A stretch of 64,000 nucleotides of DNA from Eriocheir sinensis (GCF_024679095.1 NW_026111766.1:142001-206000); one strand, 5' to 3'. Positions 44,301 through 55,880 are shown, numbered from the stretch's first letter. Program-made: numbers and translations. The notes: a model not told the origin generated them from the letters alone.

Positions 44301-45950
44301 TTCAGCTGAGGTAATTTTCAAAGCAGACAATTGTTGTCATTCAGTAGATCATGTCATCCTTCATCATCAGAAATCATTTTCAAGACTCAATTCTGACCTG
44401 TCACATTGCGTAGATCTTAATTGTCATTCTTAGTCAGTTGAGGTCATCTTGAAGCCAACAATTCTTGTTTCATAGTTCAATTTTTGTCATTCTTTCTCTT
44501 TTTGTTCCTCAGGTATATTTTGCAAATTGATATCATATTTATTTCCATTTATTTAATTTTGGGAGCAGGCATTAAGGCCAGGTTACCTTATATTTAGTTC
44601 AATTAGGTCAGATCAGGTTAGGTTAGATTTAATTTGATTAGGGTAGTTAGTTTTAATTGTGTTCAATGAATGTGTAATATGCTTCAGTTATATAATGTGT
44701 ACTCGCCATTGCCAATGGAGCTTGGGGATAATAACACATGACTTAGTCATTCACTTTTTTTTTTATTGGATTAACCTGCAGCTTGGGTAGATATTACAGC
44801 TTGATGTAGAACGTAACAGCTAATACAGCACAACAAATAAGTAATTACTGAGAAATCATATATACAGGAAGGTAGTTGGTGTGGAAGAGAAGTGGCTACT
44901 AACTCTGCCCTGTGCACAGGGGGTGATAAGTGGTGCCATAAAGAGATGCTCAGGGCTGAGAAATGTAAATCAAGTAGGGGTGCATTACAGGTGCCCAGTT
45001 TGTGAAAGACGGGACAGGAAACAGAGGAAATAGGTAATTGGAACTGTGTGGCAAAGCAGAAGGGAGGAAAGGCCCTGCAGAAGCCATTGCCTCAACAGAC
45101 ATTTTGAAATGGTTTGACTATAGTAAGTCTGCTGGTCAACAGAAAAATATTCTTAATGTCGTGCCTGGCATGGGCACTCCTTAATAATGTTGGTTAATTA
45201 TACCTCAAAGTAGAATTAATTGTTGATCACTTAAACCAGAGAGTAAAATTAGTAGTTTATTTATCAAGTCTTATAAGGCACCGATATCGCACATAGGATT
45301 ATCATCTGCCAAATAATATGGGTAGCGTGACTTTAAGAATATTACTTAAGGTAAATATATTTGTTTAAAGATTCTGATGATGAATTAAGGGTCAAGGGAC
45401 AGGATTCAGCCATACAAGACTAAATTGTCGCTCATAACACTTAGAACTCAGTCTAATTATAAACTAACATGTAAACACAAGAAACAAGTAGCACCAACAC
45501 ACAAACAAAACCTATCAAGTGTTCCCACTAACATGTGGTAAAAAACCTGCTCATTCAGTCTAACACCACTCATCAACTTAATTAAGCCTTGACTACAACT
45601 ACAGAGTGTTTGCACTCCACCGTGGTTACCCCTGATAATGACACACACACCATTTGTCCTTTTCCCTCTTTCCCCCTCCCGCACACAACCCCCAGGACAT
45701 GCTGCTTGGGTCCCGACAGCAGTCAGCCAGCCTACCATCAGACAGACTTACTTCGACACCTCTGTATGGGACGATACCTTGTATAAGAGTCCTTAAATAT
45801 AATATTATAGCCTAGGCATATTGAACACTTCTATGTATGTGAGGCCGGTTATGCTATATGAAGCAACAAGTTGGAGAGGATGACATGGAGCCAAGAGTGC
45901 AGAATGCTGAGATACATGGGACATGTGAGATGGACAAGTAGGGTATCAAA
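44301..45950. other. Non-coding stretch, nothing recognised
   Basis: 1.6 kb without a supported gene. It has AGGTTAGGTTAGATTT near 44618, which is short and probably incidental. Confidence 0.5.
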
Positions 45951-45954
45951 CTAG

Positions 45955-46165
45955 GTGATAAGAATGTGTGGTGTGGAGGTGGTGCCCCTCTTGATCAAAA
46001 ACGCTGAAGTTAGGGTTGACTGAAGATCTGCTGGGCAGCATGTTGGTAACCCTCCGCCACTTGTCAATGGTTGAAAACTCTCAGCGTCTTGTGGTGGGAG
46101 TCGAGTCCTCTGGATCACCACGTACACACGCTGACCACTCGGCCACCGGTGCACCATATGCAATC
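45955..46165 (-). mobile_element. tRNA-derived SINE, minus strand
   Basis: Minus strand: GGTGGCCGAGTGGTCAGCGT (A box of a Leu/Ser-like tRNA), GAGGACTCGACTCCCACCAC (weak B box), then CAACATGCTGCCCAGCAGAT, a diverged form of the CACATGCTGTCC body. Confidence 0.6.
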
Positions 46166-46370
46166 TGCAGGTGTAATATTAATTACATATTAATAATCAT
46201 CGCCATATAAATTATGATCAAGAATGCCGAACATGTGGCCATTATGATTTCTTGTTTTGTTCTTATGCCTCCGACTGTGAGTTCTGCACATTTACATTTG
46301 AAAGTAATCTATTACTAACTGCAAGGTCTACATATATGCCTACCTATACTCAGGAAAAGAAGTTTCTAAT

Positions 46371-47127
46371 AATTTCCTGCCTGACAACTTGACCAGGAGT
46401 CAGTCTGTTGTTTCTCACAGGCTGAACTGGTACTTCTTCTGCAGCGATCCACTCAGTATTGTGCAGGAGCATACAAGAAGTCGCAATCTTCATAGTCTTC
46501 TTGGGGTCATACTGCAAACTTCCTCCTGACTTATGTAGGCACCTGCACCTTGACTTGAGGATCCCAAAGGTCCGTTCGACAACGCATCTTGTCCTGTGAT
46601 GACTTGCTGTAGCGCTCCTCCCCAGGTGTTGTCGGGCGTGCAACTGGGGTCATCAAGAATGGCTCCAGAGGATACGCAGTGTCTCCTGTGAAGTTGAAAA
46701 TTCATTAATCCATTATTTATCATTATGAAATGCATGAAAACTATCTTAAAAATTCTATTAATATCTATTGCTGTGGTTGACATCTTTATCTCATGACTGG
46801 CCTTTTCACAAAGTACCCGAGTTACTTTATCAATGGCCCTTGATCGGTCATTTCCAACACCATTTCCAATAACACCTTGAAAGCTGCCACTCGCAAAAAC
46901 CTTAGTGTAGCCAGAACCTGGGTGTGTGTTGGGAGTGCATGTGCCCTCCTGGTTCTCCTTTCTAGGTGGGGGCACAACTCATCACAGAGCCTGATGATTT
47001 CCTGACGGGGAAATCTATACACCTGCAACAGGTGTTCATCACTGACATGTAGTGGGTCAAGTGGGTCCCGATATCTCCTTTCCCTGCACAGTCTGCGATT
47101 GAAAATGTATGCCGCAACAAGCTCCAT
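46371..47127 (-). pseudogene. PIF/Harbinger (HARBI1-like) transposase remnant
   Basis: DDE transposase of the PIF/Harbinger type, which would cut and paste its element in the nucleus. The N-terminal part (47127-46822) reads RERRYRDPLDPLHVSDEHLL, YRFPRQEIIRLCDELCPHL and TQVLATLRFL, typical of HARBI1. A one-base shift near 46900 leads to GSFQGVIGNGVGNDRS. An apparent deletion or intron follows, then after an acceptor-like CTTCACAG comes GDTAYPLEPFLMTPVARP (second catalytic aspartate block). A further shift leads to RCVVERTFGILKSRCRCLHK and MKIATSCMLLHN (third block). The first aspartate block is missing. It is not functional as written. Confidence 0.78.
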
Positions 47128-47129
47128 CT

Positions 47130-47700
47130 GTGAAACAGAAATAACTACATTACTAGAGAGGACTAGAACATACGGTAATTATTTAAGACACATAATTGTA
47201 ACCTAATTAAATGGCCCTTAAAAGGTAAAGAAATATCAATGTTGCTGTTATCTAAAAATAACATTACTAGAGAGGACTAGAACATACAGTAATTATTTAA
47301 GACACATAATTGTAAGCTAATTAAGTGGACCTTAAAAGGAAAAGAAATATCAATGATGCTGTTATCTAAAATAAGCATTACTAGAGAGGACTGGAACATA
47401 CAGTAATTATTTAAGACACATAATTGTAACCTAATTAAATGGCCCTTAAAAGGTAAAGAAATATCAATGTTGCAGTAAGCTAATTAAATGGCCCTTAAAA
47501 GGAAAAGAAATATCAATGTTGCTGTTATCTAAAATAAGCATTACTAGAGAGGACTGGAACATATGGTAATTATTTAAGACACATAATTGTAAGCTAATTA
47601 AATGGCCCTTAAAAGGAAAAGAAATATCAATGTTGTTGTTATCTAAAAATAAATTGAGGACGTAAAGCAAATAACAATAATAATAAAGAAAGAAACATGT
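47130..47700. repeat. Tandem repeat, unit about 115 bp, 4-5 copies
   Basis: TTATTTAAGACACATAATTG recurs at about 47178, 47293, 47406 and 47569. The unit also contains AATGGCCCTTAAAAGG. Confidence 0.88.
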
Positions 47701-47714
47701 TTAAAAAATATGAG

Positions 47715-48330
47715 TACAGCTCCCCGAGCCAAAGCCTTCTTGGCTACACCTAAATCTCCACAACTAATGCACAAACCATGCATGAGTGACATTTATGTGA
47801 CCCCTGCCACGTTGAAATAAAGCTATACACATGTATGAAGGCTATTACAGCTTCATGGGATAAAAAATACTAATCCAAGCCACCTGAGCCAAAGCCTTAT
47901 TGGCTACACCTAAATCTCCACAACTAATGCACAAACCATGCATGAGCGACCTTTATGTGACCCCTGACACGTTGAAATAAGGCTATACACATGTATGGAG
48001 GCTATTACAGGTGCATGGGATAAGAAATATTAATCCAAGCCACCCGAGCCAAAGCCTTATTGGCTACACCTAAATCTCCACAACTAATGCACACATCATG
48101 CGTGAAAGACGTTCCTGTGAACCTTGCCACGTTGAAATAAAGCTATACACATGTATGGAGGCTATAAGAGCTTCATGAGATTAAAAAATATTGATGTATG
48201 CCAACCAAGCCACCGCCTAAATCGGCTACACTTAAATCTCCACAACTAACCCACACATCATGCGTAAAAGGCGTTCCTGTGACTCTTGCCACCTTAATGT
48301 AAAGCTATACGTAAGTAAGAGTGCAAACAC
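47715..48330. repeat. Tandem repeat, unit about 155 bp, 4 copies
   Basis: Each unit has GCCAAAGCCTTATTGGCTAC, ACCTAAATCTCCACAACTAA and GCTATACACATGTATGGAGG. The fourth copy is more diverged. Confidence 0.88.
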
Positions 48331-48687
48331 GTACCTTATATTGTGTATAGAGGTGGAGATGTGGATGAGGCGGAAACATTCCTTTAATGGCGACGGGTTA
48401 GGACGGAAACTGGTCGGATCTAGCCCCGCTCCTGAGCAGTCAGGCTGAGGGGTGACCTGACGTCACAAGATGGCGTCTAGGATGTTTTTTGAACATCGCA
48501 CGGGGCAGCACTTGCAACCACAATGGCGGATTTAGGACCAAATGTTGAGATACGACCGTTTGAGCATCCGCCGCCTGGGCAATGCATCGCCGGCCTCGCG
48601 TCGCCCAATGGAACTCTGTCGCCGAGGACATATTGCATGCACGCCACACACACACGATTCCCGGATGATATTTTGTATTCCTACTAA

Positions 48688-49540
48688 AAAAACGCTGTTT
48701 TTCGCAAATATCTCCTAAACGAATCGTTGGATCAGTATGACATTTCAGCACACTACAGTTAACATCCGGACCTAATTTATGGCTAACATACCACGATACT
48801 ATATGTGTTATGTGAGGAGTTTACTCGTGGAAAATAACACAAACCCGACGAGTCATGTTGACGCATTCAAAGGAAAGTGTGCCCCCCCCCCCCCCAACAC
48901 CCTCCCAAACTATTCCTAACCACAACTACTTCTCCACCTTCTCGCTCTCATTGTCCTTCCTCTTCTCCCCCTAGCTCCTCGCCTCCCTCATCATTCTTAT
49001 GTCCCTCCCTATTTCTCCCATCACTGTATTATATATTAGAATGTTATGTAGGTGTATATGTATAGATATGATTATTAACTAAGGGCATGGTACAATTCCA
49101 TGGAGGCAAGACGTATTTCACGTTGATAATTACTGTACAACACCTGGATGCGCCTCGGCAGTCAATGAGTTATACCCTGCCTCTGCTTGAGTCATAGCCT
49201 TGGGCTGGGGAAGGGGGATGGTGTGAGTAGGGGGGTGAAGAGGGAAACGAGGAGGGGGATGCTGCGATATTGGGGTAGGGAAGGAGTGGTCTGGGGGTTG
49301 TTCGGGGCGTTGGTGGAGGGGTTAGACGAGTACCCCACACTCGTCCGATTCTGTATAACACCTTAGATATGATGACTGGATTAGGCTTAATATCAGTCAG
49401 TAAACTCCTCACATAACACACATTGCAATATGGTATATCAGCCATAAATTAGGTCCGGGTGTTAAAGGTAGTGTACTGAAATATCATACTGATCCAACGA
49501 ATCGTTTAGGAGATATTTGCGAAAAACAGCGTTTGTCCGC
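48688..49540. mobile_element. Foldback/MITE-like element with about 140-bp inverted arms
   Basis: 48688-48830 and 49395-49540 are inverted copies (AACGCTGTTTTTCGCAAATA, ATTTATGGCT, TTATGTGAGGAGTTTACT). The spacer of about 560 bp has a C-run and C/T-rich sequence, no ORF. No target duplication could be settled by eye. Confidence 0.75.
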
Positions 49541-49741
49541 CGCTGAAATGTATAGTAGGTTCTTCATGTTTCATTTCTTTCTAGATTCATCTTCATTTTT
49601 CTCTGTTTTTTTAATTCCTCTGTTTACTGGTTGCGTGTTTCCTAGAAAGTGTTTTAGGTAGGTAATGCAGGTGTGAGGCTTCTTTCTAGGCCATATTTTT
49701 ATGATCTAAATATTTGATGCTAACCTACATACATCTATGAT

Positions 49742-49746
<5 letters not shown>

Positions 49747-49789
<43 letters not shown>

Positions 49790-49790
49790 A
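49747..49790. repeat. (GT)n microsatellite
   Basis: Pure GT, upstream of the cadherin acceptor. Confidence 0.95.
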
Positions 49791-49820
49791 TACGTGTAAC
49801 GTTGTGTCGTCTCGTTGCAG

Positions 49821-50931
49821 GTGATGCCCGCCCCCATGTGACATGATGACATGATGGCCCAGGAAGCGGGCCTGCGGACGCTGCTGGCCCCGCCGCCTCC
49901 CGCACGCCACGCCCCGGACAGGCCAACTCTCAGTCGGCGGCCGCGGCGCGTCTCTTCCTTCTGGTGCTTCTGCTGGGGCTGCCATGGCTGTGCTCTCAGG
50001 TTCCTGAGGGACTGGTACAATGTTAGCATCTACGAGAACTCGCTGCCCAGGACGCACGTGTCCGGGAAGGAGCTCATGGGCGTGTCCCTCGAGAACCTGC
50101 CGCCCACCACCCACGTCACGTACACTATAGCTGACGAGGACACGCACGGCTTCTTCACGGCCGAGTCGGAGGTGGTTGGCGGCGTCGTGGTGCTGCACGT
50201 GAGGACAAAAACAGGGCTGCGGGACGTGCTGAACCGTGAGCGGCGGGAGCGGTACAACTTAGTGGTGGAGGCGCAGTCCCGCAGTGCCGTCCGCCGCGGT
50301 GCGCCCCTCAGGGCCAGGGCCAACGTGACGGTGCGGGTGCTAGATACGAACGATAACATACCGTTGTTTTTTCCCACGTCGTACCAGGTGAGCGTGGGCG
50401 AGGACGCGGCGCTCCACACGCCGCTCCTCTCCGTGACGGCCCACGACACCGACGACGGCACCAACGGCCAGGTCTACTGCCTGCTGCAGGACCACACGTC
50501 AAACCTGTTCGCCGATCACCCGACCAAGGGCGTCCTGAGCAAAGCACGCCCACTCTCCCACACCTGTGGGCGGCCACACAGGATAACAGTCCTCGCCCAG
50601 GACCGCGAGCCGCAGCCGCCTAACACGCGGGCCTCCGCCGCGGCGCTAGCCACAGTGGAGGTCCAGGTGTACCAAGTCAACATCCACGCGCCAAGAATCT
50701 CGGTGCAGCATCTGCCCCACGTGGTCGAGCACGCCCACACCCACATATGCGCCATCATCAAGGTGGACGACGAGGAAGAGGGCGAGAGCGGCCGCGTGGA
50801 CCAGGTAGTCATCGTGGCCGGGGACCCCGACAGGCTCTTCAGCGTCACACAGGTCCACGACAAGGAGTACAATCTTGTGGTGCTCAAGCTGCTGGGCCGC
50901 GAGCTGGCGCCAGCTCGCCTGTTATATTTGC
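49821..50931 (+). CDS. Fat-like cadherin, N-terminal exon with three cadherin repeats
   Basis: A cell-surface adhesion protein; Fat cadherins act in growth control and planar polarity through long extracellular cadherin arrays. A CTCGTTGCAG acceptor precedes it. The frame used (ATG at 49851) is open to 50969 and has EC1 (YNVSIYENSLPRTHV ... VRTKTGLRDVLNRERRERY), the linker LDTNDNIPLFFPTSY (DxNDN calcium site), EC2 (VTAHDTDDGTNGQVYCLL) and a start of EC3 (VNIHAPRISVQHLPHVVE, GDPDRLFSVTQ, DKEYNLVVLKLLGRELAP). Sequence and order look closest to Fat. Homology stops abruptly at about 50931 without a donor. A good signal peptide (ARLFLLVLLLGLPWLCSQ) lies at about 49940-50000 but in another frame, so two frameshifts or errors flank it. 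GC-rich codon use contrasts with the AT-rich surroundings. Confidence 0.65.
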
Positions 50932-51117
50932 CGATCTCCCACCCAAAACCTGTCTCTGGCGCCCAATAGCGAGACTCAGATATAGTTATCACTAAAACCG
51001 TTGATTCCTGATGTGTTTTGGCAATGGTTAAGCGTCGAAAACCGGTAAATGCACGAGGGCGAGATGATGAAGGCAAGTTATCCCAGCATCGTTTCCAGAT
51101 TGTCGTACTAGGAGCAT

Positions 51118-51340
51118 AGCTGGGCACGATAACAGAAAGCCTTATTCCCGATAACCGATAACTGATAATGAAAAACCTTATCGGTGATAACCGATATTCG
51201 TTAAATGGAGACACAAATATAGGCGATAACCGATAACCGATACCGATATGAATCCACAATTCTGATACTAGCTAGCGATAAGTCCGATAGGCGAAAATGA
51301 TACTATATTGATATTTCAGATAGAAAAACATAGATGAATT
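51118..51340. mobile_element. hAT-like fragment with GATAACCGATAACC repeats
   Basis: Begins TAGCTGGGCACGATAAC, which resembles the hAT ends elsewhere in the window, followed by runs of GATAACCGATA in both orientations. The matching right end was not found, so the element is incomplete or rearranged. Confidence 0.5.
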
Positions 51341-51423
51341 CAAATTTTCATTATCTGTATTTTAGAAAACTTACAAAACCTGAAAACCACACGTTGACAC
51401 GTACATATGGACGGTAATACTAG

Positions 51424-51895
51424 AAACGCCTGAACCGGTGTTGTGTTATTTGGCGTCCCCACTGTCAGAAGCTGGCGCTTTTGTTTACAAACACTGGTCT
51501 CTCGTGAACTGCGCATGCTCAGACCAGCAAGCGTAGACCTGAACAGTCTCACAAAGCTTTTTAACTGTAATTAAGAGTTGCTGGAAGGCTGAATCAGACA
51601 TACAGTACCACTACCACCATCCCCGCTGTTTTAGACCGACACTCGATCTGTACGAGTTGTATTTATATGTACAGAGTGTCGTTCTAGAAACAACGAGAAT
51701 GGTGGTACTGTATGTCTGATTCAGCTTTCCAGCAACTCTTAATGTGTTAAAAAGCCTTGTGAGACTGTACAGGGCTATGTTTACTCGTCTGAGCATGCGC
51801 AGTTCACGAGAGACCAGTACGTGTTTGTAAACAAAAGCGCCAGCTTTTGACGATGGGACACCAAATAACACAGCACCGGGTGCCTTCAATGTCAT
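51424..51895. repeat. Inverted repeat (hairpin) with about 230-bp arms
   Basis: The left arm (AGAAGCTGGCGCTTTTGTTT, GAACTGCGCATGCTCAGA, TGAATCAGACATACAGTACC) matches the right arm in reverse (TGGTACTGTATGTCTGATTC ... CTGAGCATGCGCAGTTC ... AAACAAAAGCGCCAGC). The centre is near 51660. Arms are about 90 percent alike by eye. Confidence 0.85.
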
Positions 51896-51899
51896 GGCA

Positions 51900-52607
51900 T
51901 GCTCACAAACGAATATGGAATATCAAATTTGAGGCAGTGAATAATCATTTTTGGGGCAACGTTAAATGATTTTTCTCTTTGATATATTGATTTTTTAGTA
52001 ACATAAAAAAATAACCTAGTGTTTTAATCTTGATGATCTAAGTATGAAATCTCTCCACCGAAGATATTTCATACCCCGAAGTTTTTTCATACGACACCGG
52101 GTATGCGGGCCGCATATTCCTGAACCCAAGGTGAATCCATACAAGCCCCGCCCTCCGGTCGCATGGCTCCTCCCACGATCGTATTGCCAACACCTTGACC
52201 AAAAAAAAACTATGCCAGTATGTGCTTATGCCCATTTATAATGCATACATGCATGCATATGTATTTCTATACAACTATGTCTCTGTCATACGATGTGCAA
52301 GTGTCATTTAATATGTAAAAACACTATATTTATATGCCCGAATGCAAGAGCATCACATGAGAACACTGTTAGCTTTGGCCAGTTTGACTGTAATTCCGTC
52401 TCACATAAACGAGATTACCTTTTAGCTGAAATACGCTAATACTGTATTTAAAATAAAGGAAAGCATGCATATGCAAATTTTGTATCATGTTAATTTATGT
52501 ACGTTCACTTTACACCCTTGGTTCAAGATATATGCCCTTCAAAGGATATTGTAATTTATAACAACATCAGGTTTTAGTAGCCCAATAACTGGCGCCAGAC
52601 TTTTCAG
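51900..52607. other. Non-coding stretch upstream of the MULE/SWIM gene
   Basis: AT-rich. A TTTTCAG acceptor-like site ends at 52607. No promoter is recognised. Confidence 0.45.
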
Positions 52608-53130
52608 ACATGGAGCCAGCAGTTGGGCCAGACAACTTTACATCGAAGTCCCATGTGGTGGATGAAGAAGGAGAAGTAATTGTGATCAGCGAAGACCGTG
52701 TGGTGGATGATACCTACCGTGTGGATGGCTTTGAGATCCACGATTTTGTGAAACAAAAGGACTGTGTAACATTTAGGACAAATGTTGAGCCAGCAGTTGG
52801 GCCAGACAACTTTACATCGAAGTCCCATGTGGTGGATGAAGAAGGAGAAGTAATTGTGATCAGCGAAGACCGTGTGGTGGATGATACCTACCGTGTGGAT
52901 GGCTTTGAGATCCACGATTTTGTGAAACAAAAGGACTGTGTAACATTTAGGACAAATGTTAAAAGTGAAGAGGACTTTGAACGCTGGAAAAATGCATTTT
53001 TCCTAAAGAATAATGTGTGCTTCAATTCATTCAAGATGTTCTCTGTAGGAAAAATGAAATTATTTCGCCAACAACTGATGTGTCACCATGGCAAAGAGAC
53101 CCACGCGGGCATCAAGAAGACCTACACAGG
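52608..53130 (+). CDS. MULE/SWIM gene exon 1
   Basis: ATG at 52610 directly after a TTTTCAG acceptor, so either the gene starts here or there is an upstream exon. The protein begins MEPAVGPDNFTSKSHVVDEE. A 58-residue block (VVDEEGEVIVISEDRVVDDT, EIHDFVKQKDCVTFRTNV) is present twice in perfect tandem, then FERWKNAFFLKNNVCFNSF and LMCHHGKETHAGIKKTYTG. It ends ACAGG/GTAAGT in phase 2. The CHHG cysteine probably starts a WRKY/GCM1-like zinc module completed in exon 2. Confidence 0.72.
52613..52960. repeat. Perfect 174-bp tandem duplication within exon 1
   Basis: Unit 52613-52786 repeats at 52787-52960 with no difference that I can see. 174 is 58 codons, so the frame is kept. Confidence 0.9.
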
Positions 53131-53389
53131 GTAAGTTACTAATTTAATCAGTAAGTCCTACGCTATGCTTTGTTATGTTTTCTAGTGTTCTAGTTAACTC
53201 CCTCGAGATTAGTAACATAAAATATATTAGGGAACAGCAAAGGGTCATCAAGGCCCAACAAGGTTGTCCTGTGTCAGTCACAGAGTGACTTCGTCATTAC
53301 ACTAATGTAATACATGCATTAACACTACAAAAATGTACAGTACAGCTCGCTAATGCAATATGAAAAGCCCGTGAACAGGGCTCAGTCCT

Positions 53390-53960
53390 TCACATAATTT
53401 ATCTATCCATTTAGACATTTCACATTTAATACTACTCCCTGGTTCCTATCGCTCATCCTCTCACATATCCACTTAACTAATCCACCTCCTATCCCATGTA
53501 ATCTCAGTTTGTGCACTAATCTCTTATGTGGTACTTTATCAAGAGCTTTGCTAAAATCTAAATGAGTAACATCTATGCTATTACCCTCTAACTGTTTGGT
53601 AATATACTCTATGAACAGAAGTAAATTAGTAAGACAAGATCTACCTTATCTAAATCCATGCTAAATTACTCAAATCAATATATACTTATTCAAATTATAT
53701 CAAATGCTATTCTTAATAATAATCTTCTCTAATATATACCTTACATAGGTACTACACAGGTCAAACAGACAGACCTATTATTACTAGCATGGTCCTTCCT
53801 ACCTTTTTTTTTTAATTGGTGTAACATTAGCTAACTTCCAGTCCTAAGGTATCTCTGCAAATCTCAGTGATCTATAAAAAATTAACCTAAGTGCCTCAGA
53901 AATAATATCTTCACCCTCCTTAAGTACTCTGGCATGTATCTCATATTATTGTGTTCTTCT
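53390..53960 (-). pseudogene. LINE RT fragment in intron 1 of the MULE/SWIM gene
   Basis: Minus strand reads VTHLDFSKALDKVPHKRLVH, KLRLHGIGGGLVKWI, with a more decayed upstream RT part. CR1/L2-like; several stops. Confidence 0.72.
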
Positions 53961-54000
53961 TGCAAATTACTAATGCTTGTTGTCTTTTTTCACTTCACAG

Positions 54001-54188
54001 TTGCAAGGTGTTCATGGATGCTACCATCCGGTTGGTTCATGCAAGATCTCCTGAAGATATAAGAAGTTTTCCATGCTTCATGAAGATTACTGGACAGCAT
54101 AACCACCCCTTAGATACAGCTGATGTATTAAATCAGCTGAGAGTTTCTCCATGCACCAGAGAGATGTTTGAAAACTATTTCAGACAAG
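54001..54188 (+). CDS. MULE/SWIM gene exon 2
   Basis: Acceptor TTCACTTCACAG, donor CAAG/GTAAAT. Reads CKVFMDATIRLVHARSPEDI, FPCFMKITGQHNHPLDTADV and MFENYFRQG. The C...HNH pattern (QHNHPL) with the exon 1 cysteine fits the zinc module placed before MULE domains (FAR1/WRKY-GCM1 class, family knowledge). Enters in phase 2, leaves in phase 1. Confidence 0.75.
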
Positions 54189-54490
54189 GTAAATGATAAA
54201 ATGCATATTGATTTTTTTATGCATAAGCAATGGAATTTGAAATTATTTGTTGTTCCTGATGCATGTTAATGTTGCTGTAATGAGGTGAACATATATCAAC
54301 TGTTTTAATTTTACAAATAAGAAGAAATTGCATGAAGAAATTTTACATGCTGTGAAAGTATGCAATTGATTTTGTTATAATTTACATAAGTAAGTGTCAG
54401 GTACAATATACACATAATTTTAATGAAGTCTATCTTTTCAGGAATCTTTTACAGAATGGTGCAGTTATTGCATCTTCTCCCCTCTACCCA

Positions 54491-55078
54491 AGCAAAAAGT
54501 ATAATTATATGGGTAATATGAGCTATAATCTTAAGCCATATAATATAAGCTCTAGGCATAAGTTTTATGCTATAAGCTTGAATCTTAAGAAGCTCTGATT
54601 TTAAGAAATATTAAGTGACCAGTACAGTACTGTTAGGTGACCAGTACCTCCCATGATTATAATATATGTAAGAAATATGGCGTCCAACACTACCAGTTGT
54701 TAGTATATTCAAGGCTAAACACAGTCCACTGAATACTGAATATTATTTTATATTACTATTTAAGGTCACATATACTGCTCTAAGCAAAAAGTATAATTAT
54801 ATGGGTAATATGAGCTATAATCTTAAGCCATATAAAATAAGCTCCAGGCATAAGTTTAATGCTATAAACTTGAATCTTAAGAAGCTCTGATTTTGAGATA
54901 TATTAAGTGACCAGTACAGTACTACTGTTAAGTGACCAGTACCTCCCATGATTATAATATATGTAAGAAATATGGCGTCCAACACTACCATTGTTAGTAT
55001 ATTCAAGACTGAACACAGTCCACTGAATACTGAATATTATTTTATATTACCATTTAAGGTCACATATACTGCTCTTTT
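54491..55078. repeat. 292-bp tandem duplication in intron 2
   Basis: AGCAAAAAGTATAATTATAT starts at 54491 and again at 54783. The copies are nearly identical with a few substitutions and small indels. Confidence 0.88.
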
Positions 55079-55295
55079 CAGAATTATTGTTAGACTGTCC
55101 ATGCATCAGTATGTTGCCATTTCATTATAATATACATATGCAGTATATTACCTACCCTTGCAACGTCTTTGTTGGCTGTTAACGTAAATTTTAAGAGGAT
55201 ATATTGAAGATGTATTGTTTTATGTAATGCAGTGTGTCCCTTTGCTATGAACTGTGTATGTTGAGTTGAACATAACAATAGTATTATGCATACAG

Positions 55296-55739
55296 GTATG
55301 GCACCTGGACAAGCCTACAGGCACCATTTGCTGAAGATGGAACTCGACGAAGACTTGTACAATCAAGCCAAGAAATCAATAAATCCTTCTCCGAAGTCCG
55401 TCGAGTAAATGTGGAGTACATGGAAGAAAAAGGAACATGGAGGACTGAATACGCCGTCAATGTTTGATGCCATCAAGACATACGCTGAAAAAAATCCGGA
55501 CCTCATTATAAAGATACACAATGAAGGGAATCAATTTGCAGTTGTTTTGGTCACCCCATTCATGATGAGGGCACACAAGCTGTTGCAAGAAGCTGGAGAA
55601 GTTGTATTTGTTGATGCAACAAGTTGTGTTGATCAGGTCAACACAGCAGTGATACCACTTCTCTGTTCAGGACCAGCTGGGGCTGTACCATTGGCTGTCC
55701 TGTTCACCTCATCTCAAGATGAAGCAACACTAACAAAAG
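55296..55739 (+). CDS. MULE/SWIM gene exon 3, MULE catalytic D1, with premature stop
   Basis: Acceptor GCATACAG, donor AAAG/GTATTT. Reads MAPGQAYRHHLLKMELDEDL, YNQAKKSINPSPKSVE, then TAA at 55406-55408, then MWSTWKKKEHGG in the same frame. It continues to AGEVVFVDATSCVDQVNTAV (first catalytic aspartate, DAT) and AVPLAVLFTSSQDEATLTKG. The single stop is the only defect in this exon. Confidence 0.75.
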
Positions 55740-55880
55740 GTATTTAATGTAGGCCTATACTAGCTTGTTTCTTAATTCTCAATTAAAATGTGTATAAGTG
55801 TTTAAGTATTAGAAATCTGTTTTAGGTATTCAAGTGTCAAGGAAAGCAGCTAATATAATTTTGTACTTTATCCTTTGCAG

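Noticed and set aside
44577..44640. Interstitial telomere
   Set aside because: Only two or three TTAGG-like units in degenerate sequence.
47130..48330. CRISPR-like or gene-bearing tandem blocks
   Set aside because: Units of 115 and 155 bp are whole tandem repeats without unique spacers or ORFs.
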